From Variovorax sp. JS1663 (lineage in GTDB: Bacteria; Pseudomonadota; Gammaproteobacteria; Burkholderiales; Burkholderiaceae_C): DNA of 64,000 nt. Under the pieces are notes generated by a model that worked only from the letters and a program-made list of their open reading frames with translations, was not told where the DNA came from and did no database searches. Position numbers and translations under genes: made by a program. Location: contig NZ_LYMK01000011.1 in NCBI RefSeq assembly GCF_002157355.1, positions 62,001 through 126,000 of the forward strand, given 5' to 3'. Below are positions 1 to 9,345 of this stretch, piece after piece (within the stretch, counting starts at the first letter, position 1; every line of letters begins with the position of its first letter).

Positions 1-2118
1 CGGGTCGGCGCGCATGCGCTCCATCAGCTTGTCGGCCCACTCGGTGATGGCGCCGGCGTTCACGCTCTGCAGCGTGTACTGAAAGCGCGCCTTGCTCTGG
101 CGCCCGCCCAGGCGCAGGTTCTGCACCGGCTGCATGTACACCGCGACGCCGGGGATCTCGCGGAAGCGCTTGCGCAGCTGCTCCAGCACCTGCGGCATCG
201 GCAGGCGCTCGCTGCGCGGCTTGAGCACGGCGAACAGGCGGCCGGCGTTCTGCGTGGCCGTCGGGCCGCCGACGCCGATGAAGGAGTTGACGTAGTCCAC
301 GCTGGGGTCGGCCTGCAGCGCGTCGGACACGCGGTCCTGCAGCGCCTTCATGGCGGGGAAGGAGATGTCCTCGGCGGCCTCGGTGGTGATCTGGATCTGG
401 CCGATGTCCTCCTCGGGGAAGAAGCCCTTCGGAATGGTGACGAACATCCAGGCGGTCAGCGCGAAGGTGCTGGCCGCCACGCCGAGCATCACGGTGCGGT
501 GGCGCAGGGTCCAGTCGAGGGTGCGCATGTAGCTGCCGTGCACCCAGCGGTAGCCGCGCTCGAAGACGCGGCCGATGGCGGTGCCGGGCTCGGGATGGTG
601 CTCGTCCTCGTCGTCCTCCACCACGCCGCCTTCGCGCGGCTGGTGGCGCAGCAGGCGGCTCGCCAGCATCGGCACGAGGGTCAGCGAGACCACGGCCGAG
701 ACCATGACCGCCAGGCCCACCACCACCGCGAACTCGTGGAACAGCAGGCCGATCACGCCCGGCATGAAGAAGATGGGAATGAACACCGCCACCAGCGAGA
801 TCGAGATCGAGATGATGGTGAAGCCCACCTCGCGCGCGCCGCGCAGCGCGGCGGCCATGGGCTCCATGCCGCGCTCGACGTAGCGCATGATGTTTTCCAG
901 CACCACGATGGCGTCGTCCACCACCAGGCCGACCGCCAGGGTGATGCCCAGCAGCGAGACGTTGTCCAGGCTGTAGCCGAAGGCGTAGAGCAGCGCCACC
1001 GCACCGATCAGCGAGATCGGGATGGTGGCCGCCGGGATCAGCGTGGCCACCACGCGGTGCAGGAACAGGAAGATCACCAGCACCACCAGCAGCACCGTGC
1101 CCAGCAGGGTGAGCTGCACGTCGTGCACCGCCTCGCGGATGGAGATGGAGCGGTCGTTCGTGACGTTGATCTCGACCGACTGCGGCAGCTCCTCGCGGAA
1201 GCGCGGCATCAGGGCGCGCACCGCGTCCACCACCTGCACCGTGTTGGCATTGGGCTGGCGCAGCACGGCCAGCGAGATCGAGCTCCGGCCGTTGAAGCTG
1301 CTGGCGGTCTTGACCGACTCGAAGCTGTCCTCGATGGTGGCGACCTCGTCCAGCCGCACCGGCGCGCCGTTGCGCTGGCCCACGATCACCTTGGCGAAGT
1401 CGGCCGCCCGCAGCATCTGCTCGTTGGCCTGGATGGTGAGGGTCTGGCGGGGGCCGTCGAGCACGCCCACCGGCGTGTTGGCGTTGGCCAGGCGCACCGC
1501 GTTCGCCAGCTCGTCCAGGGTGATGTTGCGGGCGTTGAGCAGGTCGGCATCGGCCTTGATGCGCACCGCGAAGGCCTTGCGGCCGTAGACCGCGACCTGG
1601 GCGACGCCGTCGATGGTGGAGAGCGTGGGCGAGATCAGGTTCTCGGCATAGTCGTTGAGCTCGGCCGGGTTCATCGAGTCCGAGACCATCGAGATGAACA
1701 GCACCGGCGCGTCGGCCGGGTTGACCTTGCGGTACGAGGGCATCTGCGTCAGCTCGACCGGCAATTGCCGCTGCGCGCGCAGCAGCGCCGCCTGCACATC
1801 GACCGCGGCCGCGTCGATGTCGCGGCTGCTGACGAATTCCAGCGTGATCGAGCTCACGCCCTGGGTGTTGACCGAGCTGATGGTCGAAAGGCCCGGGATG
1901 GTGGAGAACTGCTTCTCCAGCGGCAGCGCCACCGAGGAGGCCATGGTGTCCGGGCTGGCGCCCGGCAGCTGCGCATTGACGTTGATGACCGGCGTGTTGT
2001 AGCTGGGCAGGGCCGCGACCGGGATCTGGAAGTAGGCGAAGATGCCGGCCACCACCGCGGCGGCCGAGAGCAGCACCGTCATCGCGGGACGACGGATGCA
2101 GAGCTCGGAGATGTTCAT
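1..2118 (-). CDS. RND efflux transporter permease (MdtB/MdtC-like), 3' end outside the window
   Basis: Inner-membrane proton-driven drug efflux pump of the AcrB/MdtC superfamily; 706 N-terminal residues are present of a usual 1030 or so, so the gene runs off the left edge. The protein opens MNISELCIRRPAMTVLLSAA, typical of the family's first membrane helix. The proton-relay helix reads VGLVVDDAIVVLENI, with the paired aspartates at residues 401-402. ATG at 2118 is reached through a small repeat that joins it to the adaptor gene upstream. The pairing with a periplasmic adaptor (2207-3457) indicates one tripartite pump; an outer-membrane channel would be expected beyond the left edge. Substrate cannot be told from sequence. 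Subfamily is inferred from the N-terminus only. Confidence 0.93.
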   Translation of the reverse strand, partial: MNISELCIRRPAMTVLLSAAAVVAGIFAYFQIPVAALPSYNTPVINVNAQLPGASPDTMASSVALPLEKQFSTIPGLSTISSVNTQGVSSITLEFVSSRDIDAAAVDVQAALLRAQRQLPVELTQMPSYRKVNPADAPVLFISMVSDSMNPAELNDYAENLISPTLSTIDGVAQVAVYGRKAFAVRIKADADLLNARNITLDELANAVRLANANTPVGVLDGPRQTLTIQANEQMLRAADFAKVIVGQRNGAPVRLDEVATIEDSFESVKTASSFNGRSSISLAVLRQPNANTVQVVDAVRALMPRFREELPQSVEINVTNDRSISIREAVHDVQLTLLGTVLLVVLVIFLFLHRVVATLIPAATIPISLIGAVALLYAFGYSLDNVSLLGITLAVGLVVDDAIVVLENIMRYVERGMEPMAAALRGAREVGFTIISISISLVAVFIPIFFMPGVIGLLFHEFAVVVGLAVMVSAVVSLTLVPMLASRLLRHQPREGGVVEDDEDEHHPEPGTAIGRVFERGYRWVHGSYMRTLDWTLRHRTVMLGVAASTFALTAWMFVTIPKGFFPEEDIGQIQITTEAAEDISFPAMKALQDRVSDALQADPSVDYVNSFIGVGGPTATQNAGRLFAVLKPRSERLPMPQVLEQLRKRFREIPGVAVYMQPVQNLRLGGRQSKARFQYTLQSVNAGAITEWADKLMERMRADP

Positions 2119-2210
2119 GGGTCCACCCCCAGGCTCCTCACTTCGTGTAGTTCGCACACCCCCTCCTGAAGGAGGGGGCGAGCCCCTTCGGGCGGCCGGG
2201 CGGGGCTCAT
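2119..2210 (-). repeat. Intergenic repeat, family B, copy 1 (adaptor/permease junction)
   Basis: GC-rich repeat filling the gap between the RND adaptor and permease genes. In gene direction it reads ATGAGCCCCGCCC at the adaptor stop, contains a CCCCCTCC/GGAGGGGG hairpin, then CACGAAGTG and AGCCTGGGGG, and ends at CCATGAAC, the permease start. A copy at 38425-38519 matches over nearly its full length. An open mini-ORF (minus strand, 2210 to 2115, 31 codons plus stop, MSPARPPEGARPLLQ...) starts on an ATG overlapping the adaptor TGA and stops on a TGA overlapping the permease ATG, so translational coupling could pass through the repeat. Confidence 0.8.
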
Positions 2211-3457
2211 GTCCGCTCCCGCGCCGCGACCACGGCCTGCTTCACCGGCTCGGCCGAGGCGGCGCTGCCCGGGGTGGCTTCAGGCGAGCCGGCCGGGCGC
2301 GGGACCGGCTGGGCGGGGGCCGTGTCCACGCGCACCTTGCCGCCGGGGCGCACGTTCTGCTTGCCCTCGATCACCACCTGCTCGCCGGGCTCGACGCCGC
2401 GCACCGCGACCTGGGTGCCGAAGTTGTGCAGCACCTGGACCTTGCGGCGGGTCGCCTTGCGCTCGGCATCGATCACGTAGACCGCGCTGCCTTCGGCCAG
2501 CATCATGACCGCGGCCGCGGGAATCACGGTGGCGCCGTTCAGCGTGCGCACCGTCACCCGGGTCTCGACGAACTGGCCGGGCCACAGGCCCTGGTCGGCG
2601 TTGTCGAACACGGCCTTGGCGCGCACGGTGCCGATCATCGGATCGACGGTGTTGTCGACGAAGTTCAGCATGCCCTTCATCGGGGTGCGACGGCCGGGCA
2701 CCAGGGCCTCGACCGGGGTGTGGTCGCGGGCGGCGGCCAGCAGGTCCTGCAGCTTGCCCTCGGGGACGGGGAAGCTGACCGCGATCGGATCGAGCTGGGT
2801 GATGGTCACCAGCGTCAGCGTGGGCTGGACCAGGGTGCCGGGGTAGATGTTGACGGCGCCGATGCGGCCGGCGATCGGCGCGCGCAGCGTCGCGTAACCC
2901 AGGGCCACCTGCGCCGACTGCACCGCCGCCTTGTCGGCCGCCACGGCGGCGCGCTGGGCCTCCAGCTGCGACAGGGTGGCGTCGGCGGCGCTCTTGGCGA
3001 TGAAGTTCTGCGCCACCAGCTCCTGGCTGCGGCGGTACTGGCGCTCCAGGTCGGCCAGGGTGGCCTCGTCCTTCTGCTGCTGGGCCCGGGCCTTGGCCAG
3101 GTTGGCCTGGTCGGGGCGGTCGTCGAGACTGAAGAGCAGCTGGCCCTGCTTGACGAACTGCCCTTCCTTGACGTGCACCTCGCGCACGGTGTTCGTCACC
3201 TGCGGGCGCAGCTCCACGCTGTTGAGCGAGACCACGCTGCCGTTGACCTGCACCGTGACCGGCACGTCCTGCTTCTGCGCCGCGGCGAGGGCGACCAGCG
3301 CCGGCGCGGCGCCGGCGGAGGGTGCCGCGTTCTTGCCGGCGACGCCGGGCACACCTTCCTGCGCTGCACTTTGCGAGCGGCTACCGGACCACTTCCAGGC
3401 GCCGGCTGCCGCCAGGACGATCACACCCGCGAGGGCGAGGACGAGTTTCTTGTTCAT
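2207..3457 (-). CDS. RND efflux periplasmic adaptor subunit (MFP family, MdtA-like)
   Basis: Membrane-fusion protein that couples the RND permease to an outer-membrane channel. I start it at the ATG at 3457 (MNKKLVLALAGVIVLAAAG), which gives a clean N-terminal signal anchor; the frame is open 16 codons further upstream. 416 residues, normal for the family. Order: signal anchor (1-20), a low-complexity Ala/Gly linker, a barrel-sandwich half, an alpha-hairpin rich in Gln/Ala/Leu (residues about 95-165), the second lipoyl half and beta-barrel, then a Pro/Ala-rich C-terminal tail likely disordered. The conserved stretch APIAGRIG follows the hairpin. Directly upstream of the permease on the same strand. 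Confidence 0.93.
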   Translation of the reverse strand: MNKKLVLALAGVIVLAAAGAWKWSGSRSQSAAQEGVPGVAGKNAAPSAGAAPALVALAAAQKQDVPVTVQVNGSVVSLNSVELRPQVTNTVREVHVKEGQFVKQGQLLFSLDDRPDQANLAKARAQQQKDEATLADLERQYRRSQELVAQNFIAKSAADATLSQLEAQRAAVAADKAAVQSAQVALGYATLRAPIAGRIGAVNIYPGTLVQPTLTLVTITQLDPIAVSFPVPEGKLQDLLAAARDHTPVEALVPGRRTPMKGMLNFVDNTVDPMIGTVRAKAVFDNADQGLWPGQFVETRVTVRTLNGATVIPAAAVMMLAEGSAVYVIDAERKATRRKVQVLHNFGTQVAVRGVEPGEQVVIEGKQNVRPGGKVRVDTAPAQPVPRPAGSPEATPGSAASAEPVKQAVVAARERT

Positions 3458-3666
3458 GAACGCTTTGGTTGGGTAGAAAGGCGGCCGCGGCTCCGCGAGG
3501 CGCACTTTTGCCTGACACAGCTATTGGATCAGTGGTCGAGGGCCCGCGTCTATCACCGCCGTAAAGTTAGGTAAAGCGGCCATGAAGCAACGCACACGCG
3601 GGCGATCTGTTTGCGGGGGCGCACAGGGGCGGCCGGTAGAATCGGCCCCCGCCCCACAGCCTCTGG

Positions 3667-4140
3667 ATGAACACCATGAACCGCTGCAACACTCCCTGGA
3701 GTGCTCTTGTTTTGGTAGCAATGTGCGCAATGCTGGCACCCGCTGCAGCGCAAGAGCCGATCCAGACCCAGAACGAGGCCGCGCTCGGCGGCCGCAACTT
3801 TCCCCAAGGCACGCTGCGCGGCCGCTTCCTGGTCGTGAATTCGCCCGAAATCCAGCTCGACGGCACACCCGAACGGCTGGCGCCGGGCGTTCGCATCCGC
3901 AGCGCCCAGAACATGCTGGTGATGCCGGCCAACCTCACAGGTCAGAACCTGCTGGTCAACTATCGGCGCGATGCCGCCGGGCAGGTGAATGAGGTCTGGA
4001 TCCTCACGCCGGACGAAGCCCAGGCCAAGCGTGCCTCAGCCGACAAGCCGCTCCTGAACTTCTGGCCCTTCGTGGCCGACACCGGCCCGCGCGACGACGG
4101 CAAGACGCCGTTCGACCAGTTGCCGCGCTACGGGCAGTGA
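3667..4140 (+). CDS. Conserved secreted protein of unknown function
   Basis: 157 residues with a clear N-terminal signal peptide: hydrophobic core [14 protein letters not shown], cleavage likely after AAAQ near residue 29. The mature part is small and soluble, with a beta-rich look ([24 protein letters not shown]) and a C-terminal tail containing [22 protein letters not shown] do not recognise a named family; similar small secreted proteins occur near miaB in related bacteria as far as I recall, but this is not shown here. A second ATG lies three codons in (3676). A TAGAAT element at 3637-3642 could be a -10. It is divergent from the RND operon. Confidence 0.75.
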   Translation: MNTMNRCNTPWSALVLVAMCAMLAPAAAQEPIQTQNEAALGGRNFPQGTLRGRFLVVNSPEIQLDGTPERLAPGVRIRSAQNMLVMPANLTGQNLLVNYRRDAAGQVNEVWILTPDEAQAKRASADKPLLNFWPFVADTGPRDDGKTPFDQLPRYGQ

Positions 4141-4145
4141 ACTGG

Positions 4146-4238
4146 CTCACCCCCAGGCTCGCTCACTTCGTGTAGCCGCCAACCCCCTCTCCGGGGGCGA
4201 CACCGGCGGCCTGGCAAAGCCAGTTCCGCGGTGCCCCG
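4146..4238 (+). repeat. Intergenic repeat, family B, copy 2 (upstream of miaB)
   Basis: About 93 bp beginning CACCCCCAGGCTC, then CACTTCGTGTAG, a CCCCCTC/GGGGGCG hairpin and CTGGCAAAGCCAGTTCCGCGG. It has the same core as the copies at 2119-2210 and 38425-38519 but lies in the opposite orientation relative to the downstream gene, and its tail matches the copy at 55718-55817. No bridging mini-ORF exists here. Confidence 0.75.
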
Positions 4239-4270
4239 CGAACGAGCAGCGCTATCTCCGGGAGAACCCC

Positions 4271-5644
4271 ATGACCACCCCCAAAGTTTTCATCAAGACC
4301 TTCGGCTGCCAGATGAACGAGTACGACTCGGACAAGATGGCCGACGTGCTGCGCGCCGCCGACGGCTACGAGCCCACCACGAACGTGGAGGAAGCCGACC
4401 TGATCCTCTTCAACACCTGCTCGGTGCGCGAGAAGGCGCAGGAGAAAGTGTTCTCCGACCTCGGCCGCGTCAAGCACCTGAAGGCGCGCGGCGTGAAGAT
4501 CGGTGTCGGCGGGTGCGTGGCCAGCCAGGAGGGCGAGGCCATCATCGCGCGGGCGCCCTACGTCGACGTGGTGTTCGGCCCGCAGACCCTGCACCGCCTG
4601 CCCGAGATGCTGCATGCGCGCGAGCGCGGGGGCCAACCCCAGGTGGACATCAGCTTCCCGGAGATCGAGAAGTTCGATCACCTGCCACCGGCGCGGGTCG
4701 AGGGCGCGACCGCCTTCGTCTCGATCATGGAAGGCTGCTCCAAGTACTGCAGCTACTGCGTGGTGCCCTACACCCGCGGCGAGGAGGTCAACCGACCGCT
4801 GGACGACGTGCTGGTCGAGGTGGCCGGCCTGGCCGACCAGGGCGTGCGCGAGGTCACGCTGCTGGGCCAGAACGTGAATGCCTACCGCGGCCGCATGGGC
4901 GACACCGCCGAGATCGCCGACTTCGCGCTTCTGATCGAATACATCGCCGAGATCCCCGGCATCGAGCGCATCCGCTACACCACCAGCCATCCCAACGAGT
5001 TCACGCCGCGGCTGATCGAGGCCTACGCCCGCGTGCCGCAACTGGTGAGCCACCTGCACCTGCCGGTGCAGCACGGCAGCGACCGCATCCTGATGGCGAT
5101 GAAGCGCGGCTACACCGCCATGGAATACAAGAGCACGGTGCGCAAGCTGCGCGCCATCCGGCCCGGGCTCTCGCTCAGCAGCGACTTCATCGTCGGCTTC
5201 CCGGGCGAAACCGAGGCCGACTTCGAGAAGATGATGAAGTTGATCGACGAGCTCGAGTTCGACAACAGCTTCAGCTTCATCTTCAGCCCGCGTCCCGGCA
5301 CACCGGCGGCCCAGCTGCACGACGACACGCCGCACGAGGTCAAGCTGGCGCGCCTGCAGCGGCTGCAGGCGGCGATCGACGCCAACGTCAAGCGCTTCGG
5401 CCAGAGCCGCGTCGGCACCCTGCAGCGGGTGCTGGTGGAGGGCCGCTCGCGCAAGGACGCGGCTGAGCTGATGGGCCGCACCGAGTGCAACCGGGTGGTC
5501 AACTTCGAGGGCGATCCGCGGCTGGTCGGGCAGATGATCGACGTGCGCATCACGCGCTCGCTGGCCTACACCCTGCGCGGCGAGGTGCCGACCGCCGAGT
5601 CGGCCCGCTTGCCCCTGGCGCAGGCCGCGGGGGCCGCCGCCTGA
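4271..5644 (+). CDS. miaB: tRNA-2-methylthio-N6-dimethylallyladenosine synthase MiaB
   Basis: Radical-SAM methylthiotransferase that adds the 2-methylthio group to i6A37 of tRNAs reading UNN codons. 457 residues, full length. The N-terminal UPF0004 domain carries the auxiliary-cluster cysteines C13 (FGCQMN), C50 ([10 protein letters not shown]) and C82 (GGCVAS). The radical-SAM motif is CSKYCSYC with C156, C160 and C163, and a TRAM domain occupies roughly the last 70 residues. The ATG at 4271 follows a GGGAG ribosome-binding site. The stop overlaps by one base the start of the sensor kinase gene, so the two are probably co-transcribed. Confidence 0.97.
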   Translation: MTTPKVFIKTFGCQMNEYDSDKMADVLRAADGYEPTTNVEEADLILFNTCSVREKAQEKVFSDLGRVKHLKARGVKIGVGGCVASQEGEAIIARAPYVDVVFGPQTLHRLPEMLHARERGGQPQVDISFPEIEKFDHLPPARVEGATAFVSIMEGCSKYCSYCVVPYTRGEEVNRPLDDVLVEVAGLADQGVREVTLLGQNVNAYRGRMGDTAEIADFALLIEYIAEIPGIERIRYTTSHPNEFTPRLIEAYARVPQLVSHLHLPVQHGSDRILMAMKRGYTAMEYKSTVRKLRAIRPGLSLSSDFIVGFPGETEADFEKMMKLIDELEFDNSFSFIFSPRPGTPAAQLHDDTPHEVKLARLQRLQAAIDANVKRFGQSRVGTLQRVLVEGRSRKDAAELMGRTECNRVVNFEGDPRLVGQMIDVRITRSLAYTLRGEVPTAESARLPLAQAAGAAA

Positions 5645-7071
5645 TGGCGGGGCTGAAGTCGGCGCGCGGCTCCTTTCAGCAACTGCTGCTGTTCGCGTTC
5701 CTCCTGATCACGGCGCTGCTGGTGGGCGTGGCGCTGCGCTCGGTGTTCCAGTACGACACGCTGATGGCCCAGAGCCGCAACGCCGCCGGGCGCGCGCTCA
5801 CCCTGTCCGGCGCGGCGCAGTCGCTGGCGGAGCGCAGCGCGGCGATGGAGCGCGCCGGCCGCCAGTCGCTGGTGCTCAACGACGCCGTGCTGCGGCGCCG
5901 CTTCGAGGACGCGGCGCGCGACGCCCGCCAGGTGCTGGACCGGCTGGGCGCCAACGGGCTGCCGTCCACCGGCCTGGACCAGTGGCGCGCCCAGATGGCG
6001 GTGATCGAGGGCCTGATGAGCGGCGCGCCCGAGACCGCGCTGGCACGCGAGAGCTCGATGGCCATCCAGTTCCGTGACCTGGATGGGCTGAACACCAACA
6101 TCGCGCAGCAGGCCCAGTTCCTGATCGAGACGCAGAACGACGCGCTTTCCCAGCGCCTGGAGAGCGCGCGCCGGCGGCTGATGCGCGAGGTGCTGGCGGC
6201 CAGCGTGCTGGCGGTGGTGCTGGCGCTGGCCTTCGGCATCTGGCTGGCGCGGCCCTTCCAGCGGCTGCAGCGGGCCATCGTCGGGCTGGGCGAGAACCGG
6301 CTGGACGAGCCAATCGACATCCACGGCCCGGCCGACGTGCGCCGCGTGTCGCAGCAGCTGGAATGGTTGCGGCTGCGGCTGACCGAGCTGGACGCCGACA
6401 AGGCGCGCTTCCTGCGGCACGTCTCGCACGAACTCAAGACACCGCTGGCCGCCCTGCGCGAAGGCGTCTCCCTGCTGGAAGACGGCGTGACGGGCGCACT
6501 GAACCCGGCACAGCGCGAGGTGGCGCAGATCCTGCAGCAGAACACCGTGGCGCTACAGGGCCAGATCGAGGCGCTGCTGCGCTTCAACGCCGCCGCCTTC
6601 GAGGCACGCGAGCTGCGCCGCCAGCGCACGCCGCTGCTGCCGCTGATCGAGGAGCAGATCGAGGCCCAGCGCCTGCAATGGCAGGCCAACGGCCTGACGG
6701 TGCGGGCCGAGGGCGAGCCCCTTGCCCTGGTGGTGGACCCGGTGAAGCTGGGTACCGCGCTGGCCAATCTGCTGTCCAACGCGATCCGTTTCTCGGCCCG
6801 CGGCGGCACCATCACCCTCACCGTGTCGAGCACGCCCTACGCCGCCTGCATCGAGATCCAGGATGCCGGCCCCGGCATCGCCGAAGGCGATCGCGACCGC
6901 ATCTTCGAGCCCTTCTACCGGGGCGAGCGCCAGCCCGAGCATGCAGTCAAAGGCACCGGCATCGGCCTGTCGATCGTGCAGGAGTACATTGCAGCTCATG
7001 GCGGCCGCATCACGCTGCTGCCGGATGGACCCGGTGCGCGCTTTCGCATCGAGCTGCCGCGCTCCACCTGA
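5644..7071 (+). CDS. glrK: Membrane sensor histidine kinase, GlrK/QseE-like
   Basis: Sensor of a two-component system, 475 residues. Order: TM1 (about 14-33), periplasmic helical region rich in Arg/Ala (34-180), TM2 (183-202), HAMP (203-255), HisKA with the phospho-acceptor H262 in RHVSHELKTP, then an HATPase domain with NLLSNAIRF, DAGPGIAEGD and GTGIGLSIVQEY boxes. I use ATG 5644, which overlaps the miaB TGA; the frame is open further upstream inside miaB but that is shadow. The order kinase - lipoprotein - sigma-54 regulator matches enterobacterial glrK-qseG-glrR, the main reason for the name. The signal sensed is unknown. Confidence 0.85.
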   Translation: MAGLKSARGSFQQLLLFAFLLITALLVGVALRSVFQYDTLMAQSRNAAGRALTLSGAAQSLAERSAAMERAGRQSLVLNDAVLRRRFEDAARDARQVLDRLGANGLPSTGLDQWRAQMAVIEGLMSGAPETALARESSMAIQFRDLDGLNTNIAQQAQFLIETQNDALSQRLESARRRLMREVLAASVLAVVLALAFGIWLARPFQRLQRAIVGLGENRLDEPIDIHGPADVRRVSQQLEWLRLRLTELDADKARFLRHVSHELKTPLAALREGVSLLEDGVTGALNPAQREVAQILQQNTVALQGQIEALLRFNAAAFEARELRRQRTPLLPLIEEQIEAQRLQWQANGLTVRAEGEPLALVVDPVKLGTALANLLSNAIRFSARGGTITLTVSSTPYAACIEIQDAGPGIAEGDRDRIFEPFYRGERQPEHAVKGTGIGLSIVQEYIAAHGGRITLLPDGPGARFRIELPRST

Positions 7072-7100
7072 ACCGCCCTCCTCGCGCATTCATCCGACCC

Positions 7101-7757
7101 ATGTTCCTGTTTCCGATCGTCCGCAGATCCGCCTTGGCCATGACCCTCATCGTCATGCCCCTGGTGCTGGCTGCCTGCGCTTCGCCGCCGCCACCGCCGG
7201 CAGAGTCCGTGGCCGTACAGCCCGCACCACCGCCGCCACCGCCTCCACCCTCAGTGCAGCCGGTGGAGGCCGAGCCGATGGCGCCGGCCACGCAGCCGGC
7301 CTGGGTGCTCACGCAGCACTCCCAGGGGCCGGTGGCGGCGCTACTCGTCTACGCCGACAAAGTGCGTCCACTCGGCGGCAACGAGCTGGCCGCCGAGATC
7401 GCTCGCCTGGGCGAGCCCGGCGAGGTCCCGATCGCCCAGATGCAGCTGGCACTGGTGCTGGCCCAGACCCGTTCTCCGGCGGACCTCGCGCGCGGACTGG
7501 CGCTGCTGCAACGCGTGCTCGCCAATCCGTCCAATGACGCGCAGATCCTGCATCCACTGGCCCGCCTGCTCACCGCGCGCTACCAGGAGCAGCGCCGCGT
7601 GGAGGACGACCGCGATCGCCAGGCGCAGCAGCTGCGCGACAGCCAGCGCCGCATCGACCAGTTGAGCGACCGCATCGAGGCGCTGCGGGCCATCGAGCGC
7701 AGCTTCTCGCGGCCCAACAGCCCGCCGCCGGCCGTCGCGCCGAAGCCTGCCCAATGA
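7101..7757 (+). CDS. qseG: Lipoprotein between kinase and regulator, QseG/YfhG-like
   Basis: 218-residue lipoprotein: signal sequence with the lipobox LVLAAC, lipidated Cys at position 26, followed by a Pro-rich spacer (PPPPPAESV..PPPPPPPP) that would span away from the membrane. The rest is helical with TPR-like Leu/Ala spacing and a C-terminal coiled coil rich in Arg/Gln/Asp (QQLRDSQRRIDQLSDRIEAL). The position between a GlrK-type kinase and a GlrR-type regulator matches QseG, an outer-membrane lipoprotein reported to interact with the kinase in enterobacteria. The 3' end overlaps the next gene by four bases (ATGA). Homology is inferred from position and architecture, not a conserved motif. 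Confidence 0.8.
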   Translation: MFLFPIVRRSALAMTLIVMPLVLAACASPPPPPAESVAVQPAPPPPPPPPSVQPVEAEPMAPATQPAWVLTQHSQGPVAALLVYADKVRPLGGNELAAEIARLGEPGEVPIAQMQLALVLAQTRSPADLARGLALLQRVLANPSNDAQILHPLARLLTARYQEQRRVEDDRDRQAQQLRDSQRRIDQLSDRIEALRAIERSFSRPNSPPPAVAPKPAQ

Positions 7758-9175
7758 GCCCCGCGAACAAGCCCGCCGAGACGATCGGTCCCCGCCTGCT
7801 GGTGGTGGACGACGACGCCGACATGCTGCGCCTGCTGTCGATGCGGCTCACCGCCGCCGGCTACCAGGTCACGGCCGTGACCTCGGCCGAGTCGGCGCTC
7901 ACGCAGCTCGAGATCGAGCATCCCCAGCTGGTGCTCAGCGACGTGCGCCTGCCGGGCCGTGACGGCCTCCAGCTCTTCGACGAGATCCGCAAGCGCCATC
8001 CGACGCTGCCGGTGATCCTGCTGACCGCGCATGGCACCATCCCCGACGCGGTCGAGGCCACGGCGCGCGGCGTCTTCACCTACCTGACCAAGCCCTACGA
8101 CGCGCGCGAGCTGCTCGACAAGATCGCGCAGGCGCTCGCCCTCGGCGCACCCGCGCCCTCGACCGGCAAGGGCGTCGACGAGAGCTGGCGCTCGGAGATC
8201 GTCAGCCGCAGCAACCGCATGGCCGAGCTGCTGGCCGAGGCGCGCATGGTGGCCAAGTCGGACGCCAGCGTGCTGCTGCGCGGCGACAGCGGCGCCGGCA
8301 AGGAATTGCTGGCCCGCGCCATCCACCGCGCCAGCGTGCGTGCCGACAAGCCCTTCGTGGCGGTCAACTGCGGAGCCATTCCGGAGGCGTTGCTGGAATC
8401 GGAGCTGTTCGGCCATGTGAAGGGCGCCTTCACCGACGCGGTCGCCAACCACAAGGGCCTGTTCCAGCAGGCCGACGGCGGCACCCTGCTGCTCGACGAG
8501 ATCGGGGACATGCCGCCGGCGCTGCAGGTCAAGCTGCTGCGGGTGCTGCAGGAGCACGCGGTGCGGCCGGTAGGCTCGACCCAGTCGATCGCGGTGGACG
8601 TGCGCATCATCTCCGCCACCCACCGCGACCTCGACGCGGCGATGGAGGCCGGGCAGTTCCGGGAGGACCTCTACTACCGTCTCAATGTCGTGACACTCAG
8701 CCTGCCACCCCTGTCGGCACGGCGCGAGGACATTCCGCTCCTGGCCAACCACTTCCTGAACCGGCTCTCGAGCAAGTACGGCAAGCGCCTGTCCGGCTTC
8801 GCGCCGGAGGCGCTGAAGGCGCTGACGACGGCGCCCTGGCCCGGCAATGTGCGACAGCTGTTCAACGTGGTCGAGCAGGTCTGCGCGTTGTCCAGCTCAC
8901 CGCTGATCCCCCTGGCCCTGGTGCAGCGGGCGCTGCGCTCGCCCAGCGTCGAAGTCCAGACCTATGCCGAGGCCAAGCAGCGCTTCGAGCGGGAATACCT
9001 GGTTGGTTTGCTCAAATTGACAGACGGCAACGTGGCCGACGCGGCGCGGCTGGCGGACCGCAATCGCACGGAGTTTTATCGGCTTCTGCAGAAGCACGGG
9101 CTCACACCGGGGCACTTCAAGGCGGATGCGCCGTCGGGGGGCGGCGATTCTGTCGCTGACGAGCGACGGGGCTAA
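7754..9175 (+). CDS. glrR: Sigma-54-dependent response regulator, GlrR/QseF-like
   Basis: 473 residues: REC domain with phospho-acceptor D63 (LVLSDVRLPGRDG), AAA+ sigma-54 activation domain with Walker A GDSGAGKE (177-184) and the DEIGDMP segment, and a C-terminal Fis-type helix-turn-helix (DGNVADAARLADRNRTEFYRLL region). The sigma-54-contacting loop reads GAFTDA (224-229) where the family consensus is GAFTGA, so the second Gly is Asp. Translationally coupled to the lipoprotein gene by an ATGA overlap. Two operator-like palindromes and a sigma-54 promoter lie at and just past its 3' end, pointing at opgH as a target. Confidence 0.88.
   Translation: MSPANKPAETIGPRLLVVDDDADMLRLLSMRLTAAGYQVTAVTSAESALTQLEIEHPQLVLSDVRLPGRDGLQLFDEIRKRHPTLPVILLTAHGTIPDAVEATARGVFTYLTKPYDARELLDKIAQALALGAPAPSTGKGVDESWRSEIVSRSNRMAELLAEARMVAKSDASVLLRGDSGAGKELLARAIHRASVRADKPFVAVNCGAIPEALLESELFGHVKGAFTDAVANHKGLFQQADGGTLLLDEIGDMPPALQVKLLRVLQEHAVRPVGSTQSIAVDVRIISATHRDLDAAMEAGQFREDLYYRLNVVTLSLPPLSARREDIPLLANHFLNRLSSKYGKRLSGFAPEALKALTTAPWPGNVRQLFNVVEQVCALSSSPLIPLALVQRALRSPSVEVQTYAEAKQRFEREYLVGLLKLTDGNVADAARLADRNRTEFYRLLQKHGLTPGHFKADAPSGGGDSVADERRG
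9151..9168 (+). promoter_or_regulatory. Candidate GlrR operator 1 (TGTC-N10-GACG)
   Basis: TGTCGC-N6-GCGACG, one base short of the TGTC-N10-GACA consensus reported for enterobacterial GlrR. It lies in the last codons of glrR, roughly 195 bp upstream of the predicted opgH start site, a usual distance for a sigma-54 activator. Confidence 0.5.
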
Positions 9176-9216
9176 GTTATTGATTTTAATGGGGATTTAC
9201 ATCCCCTTCACCGGGC

Positions 9217-9236
9217 TTGTCGGGATTCGGCGACAA
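9217..9236 (+). promoter_or_regulatory. Candidate GlrR operator 2 (TTGTCG-N8-CGACAA)
   Basis: A perfect 6-bp inverted repeat that contains TGTC-N10-GACA exactly (9218-9235). That is the recognition pattern described for GlrR upstream of glmY in Escherichia coli. It is centred about 130 bp upstream of the predicted sigma-54 start site, next to the gene for a GlrR-like protein. Confidence 0.65.
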
Positions 9237-9329
9237 ATTCGGGGGTTTTGGAGGCCTTTGGACCTCAAAACCCGCGCCGAACGCTTCCGGATCGCTGCAA
9301 GTACTTGATTTGACAGCGTTTTTCCGAGC

Positions 9330-9345
9330 TGGCACAGGGTTTGCC
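9330..9345 (+). promoter_or_regulatory. Sigma-54 (-24/-12) promoter for opgH
   Basis: TGGCACAGGGTTTGCC matches the sigma-54 consensus TGGCAC-N5-TTGC in all ten defined positions, with the invariant GG and GC separated by ten bases. The predicted start site is near 9356, leaving about 209 nt of leader before the opgH ATG. No terminator is seen in between. Confidence 0.8.

Noticed and set aside
499..2169. A 556-codon open frame on the plus strand, rich in His, Gln, Arg and Asp, opposite the RND permease gene.
   Set aside because: It is the antisense shadow of a high-GC gene: composition unlike a real protein, no motif, and the opposite strand encodes a clear RND permease. The same reasoning removed long antisense frames over opgH (9505-11568), nrdA (18938-21526) and the dcw genes.
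7101..7757. A much longer version of the lipoprotein starting upstream inside the kinase gene (frame open from 6363).
   Set aside because: The upstream part is the kinase gene in another frame. The ATG at 7101 gives a perfect lipoprotein signal with lipobox LVLAAC.
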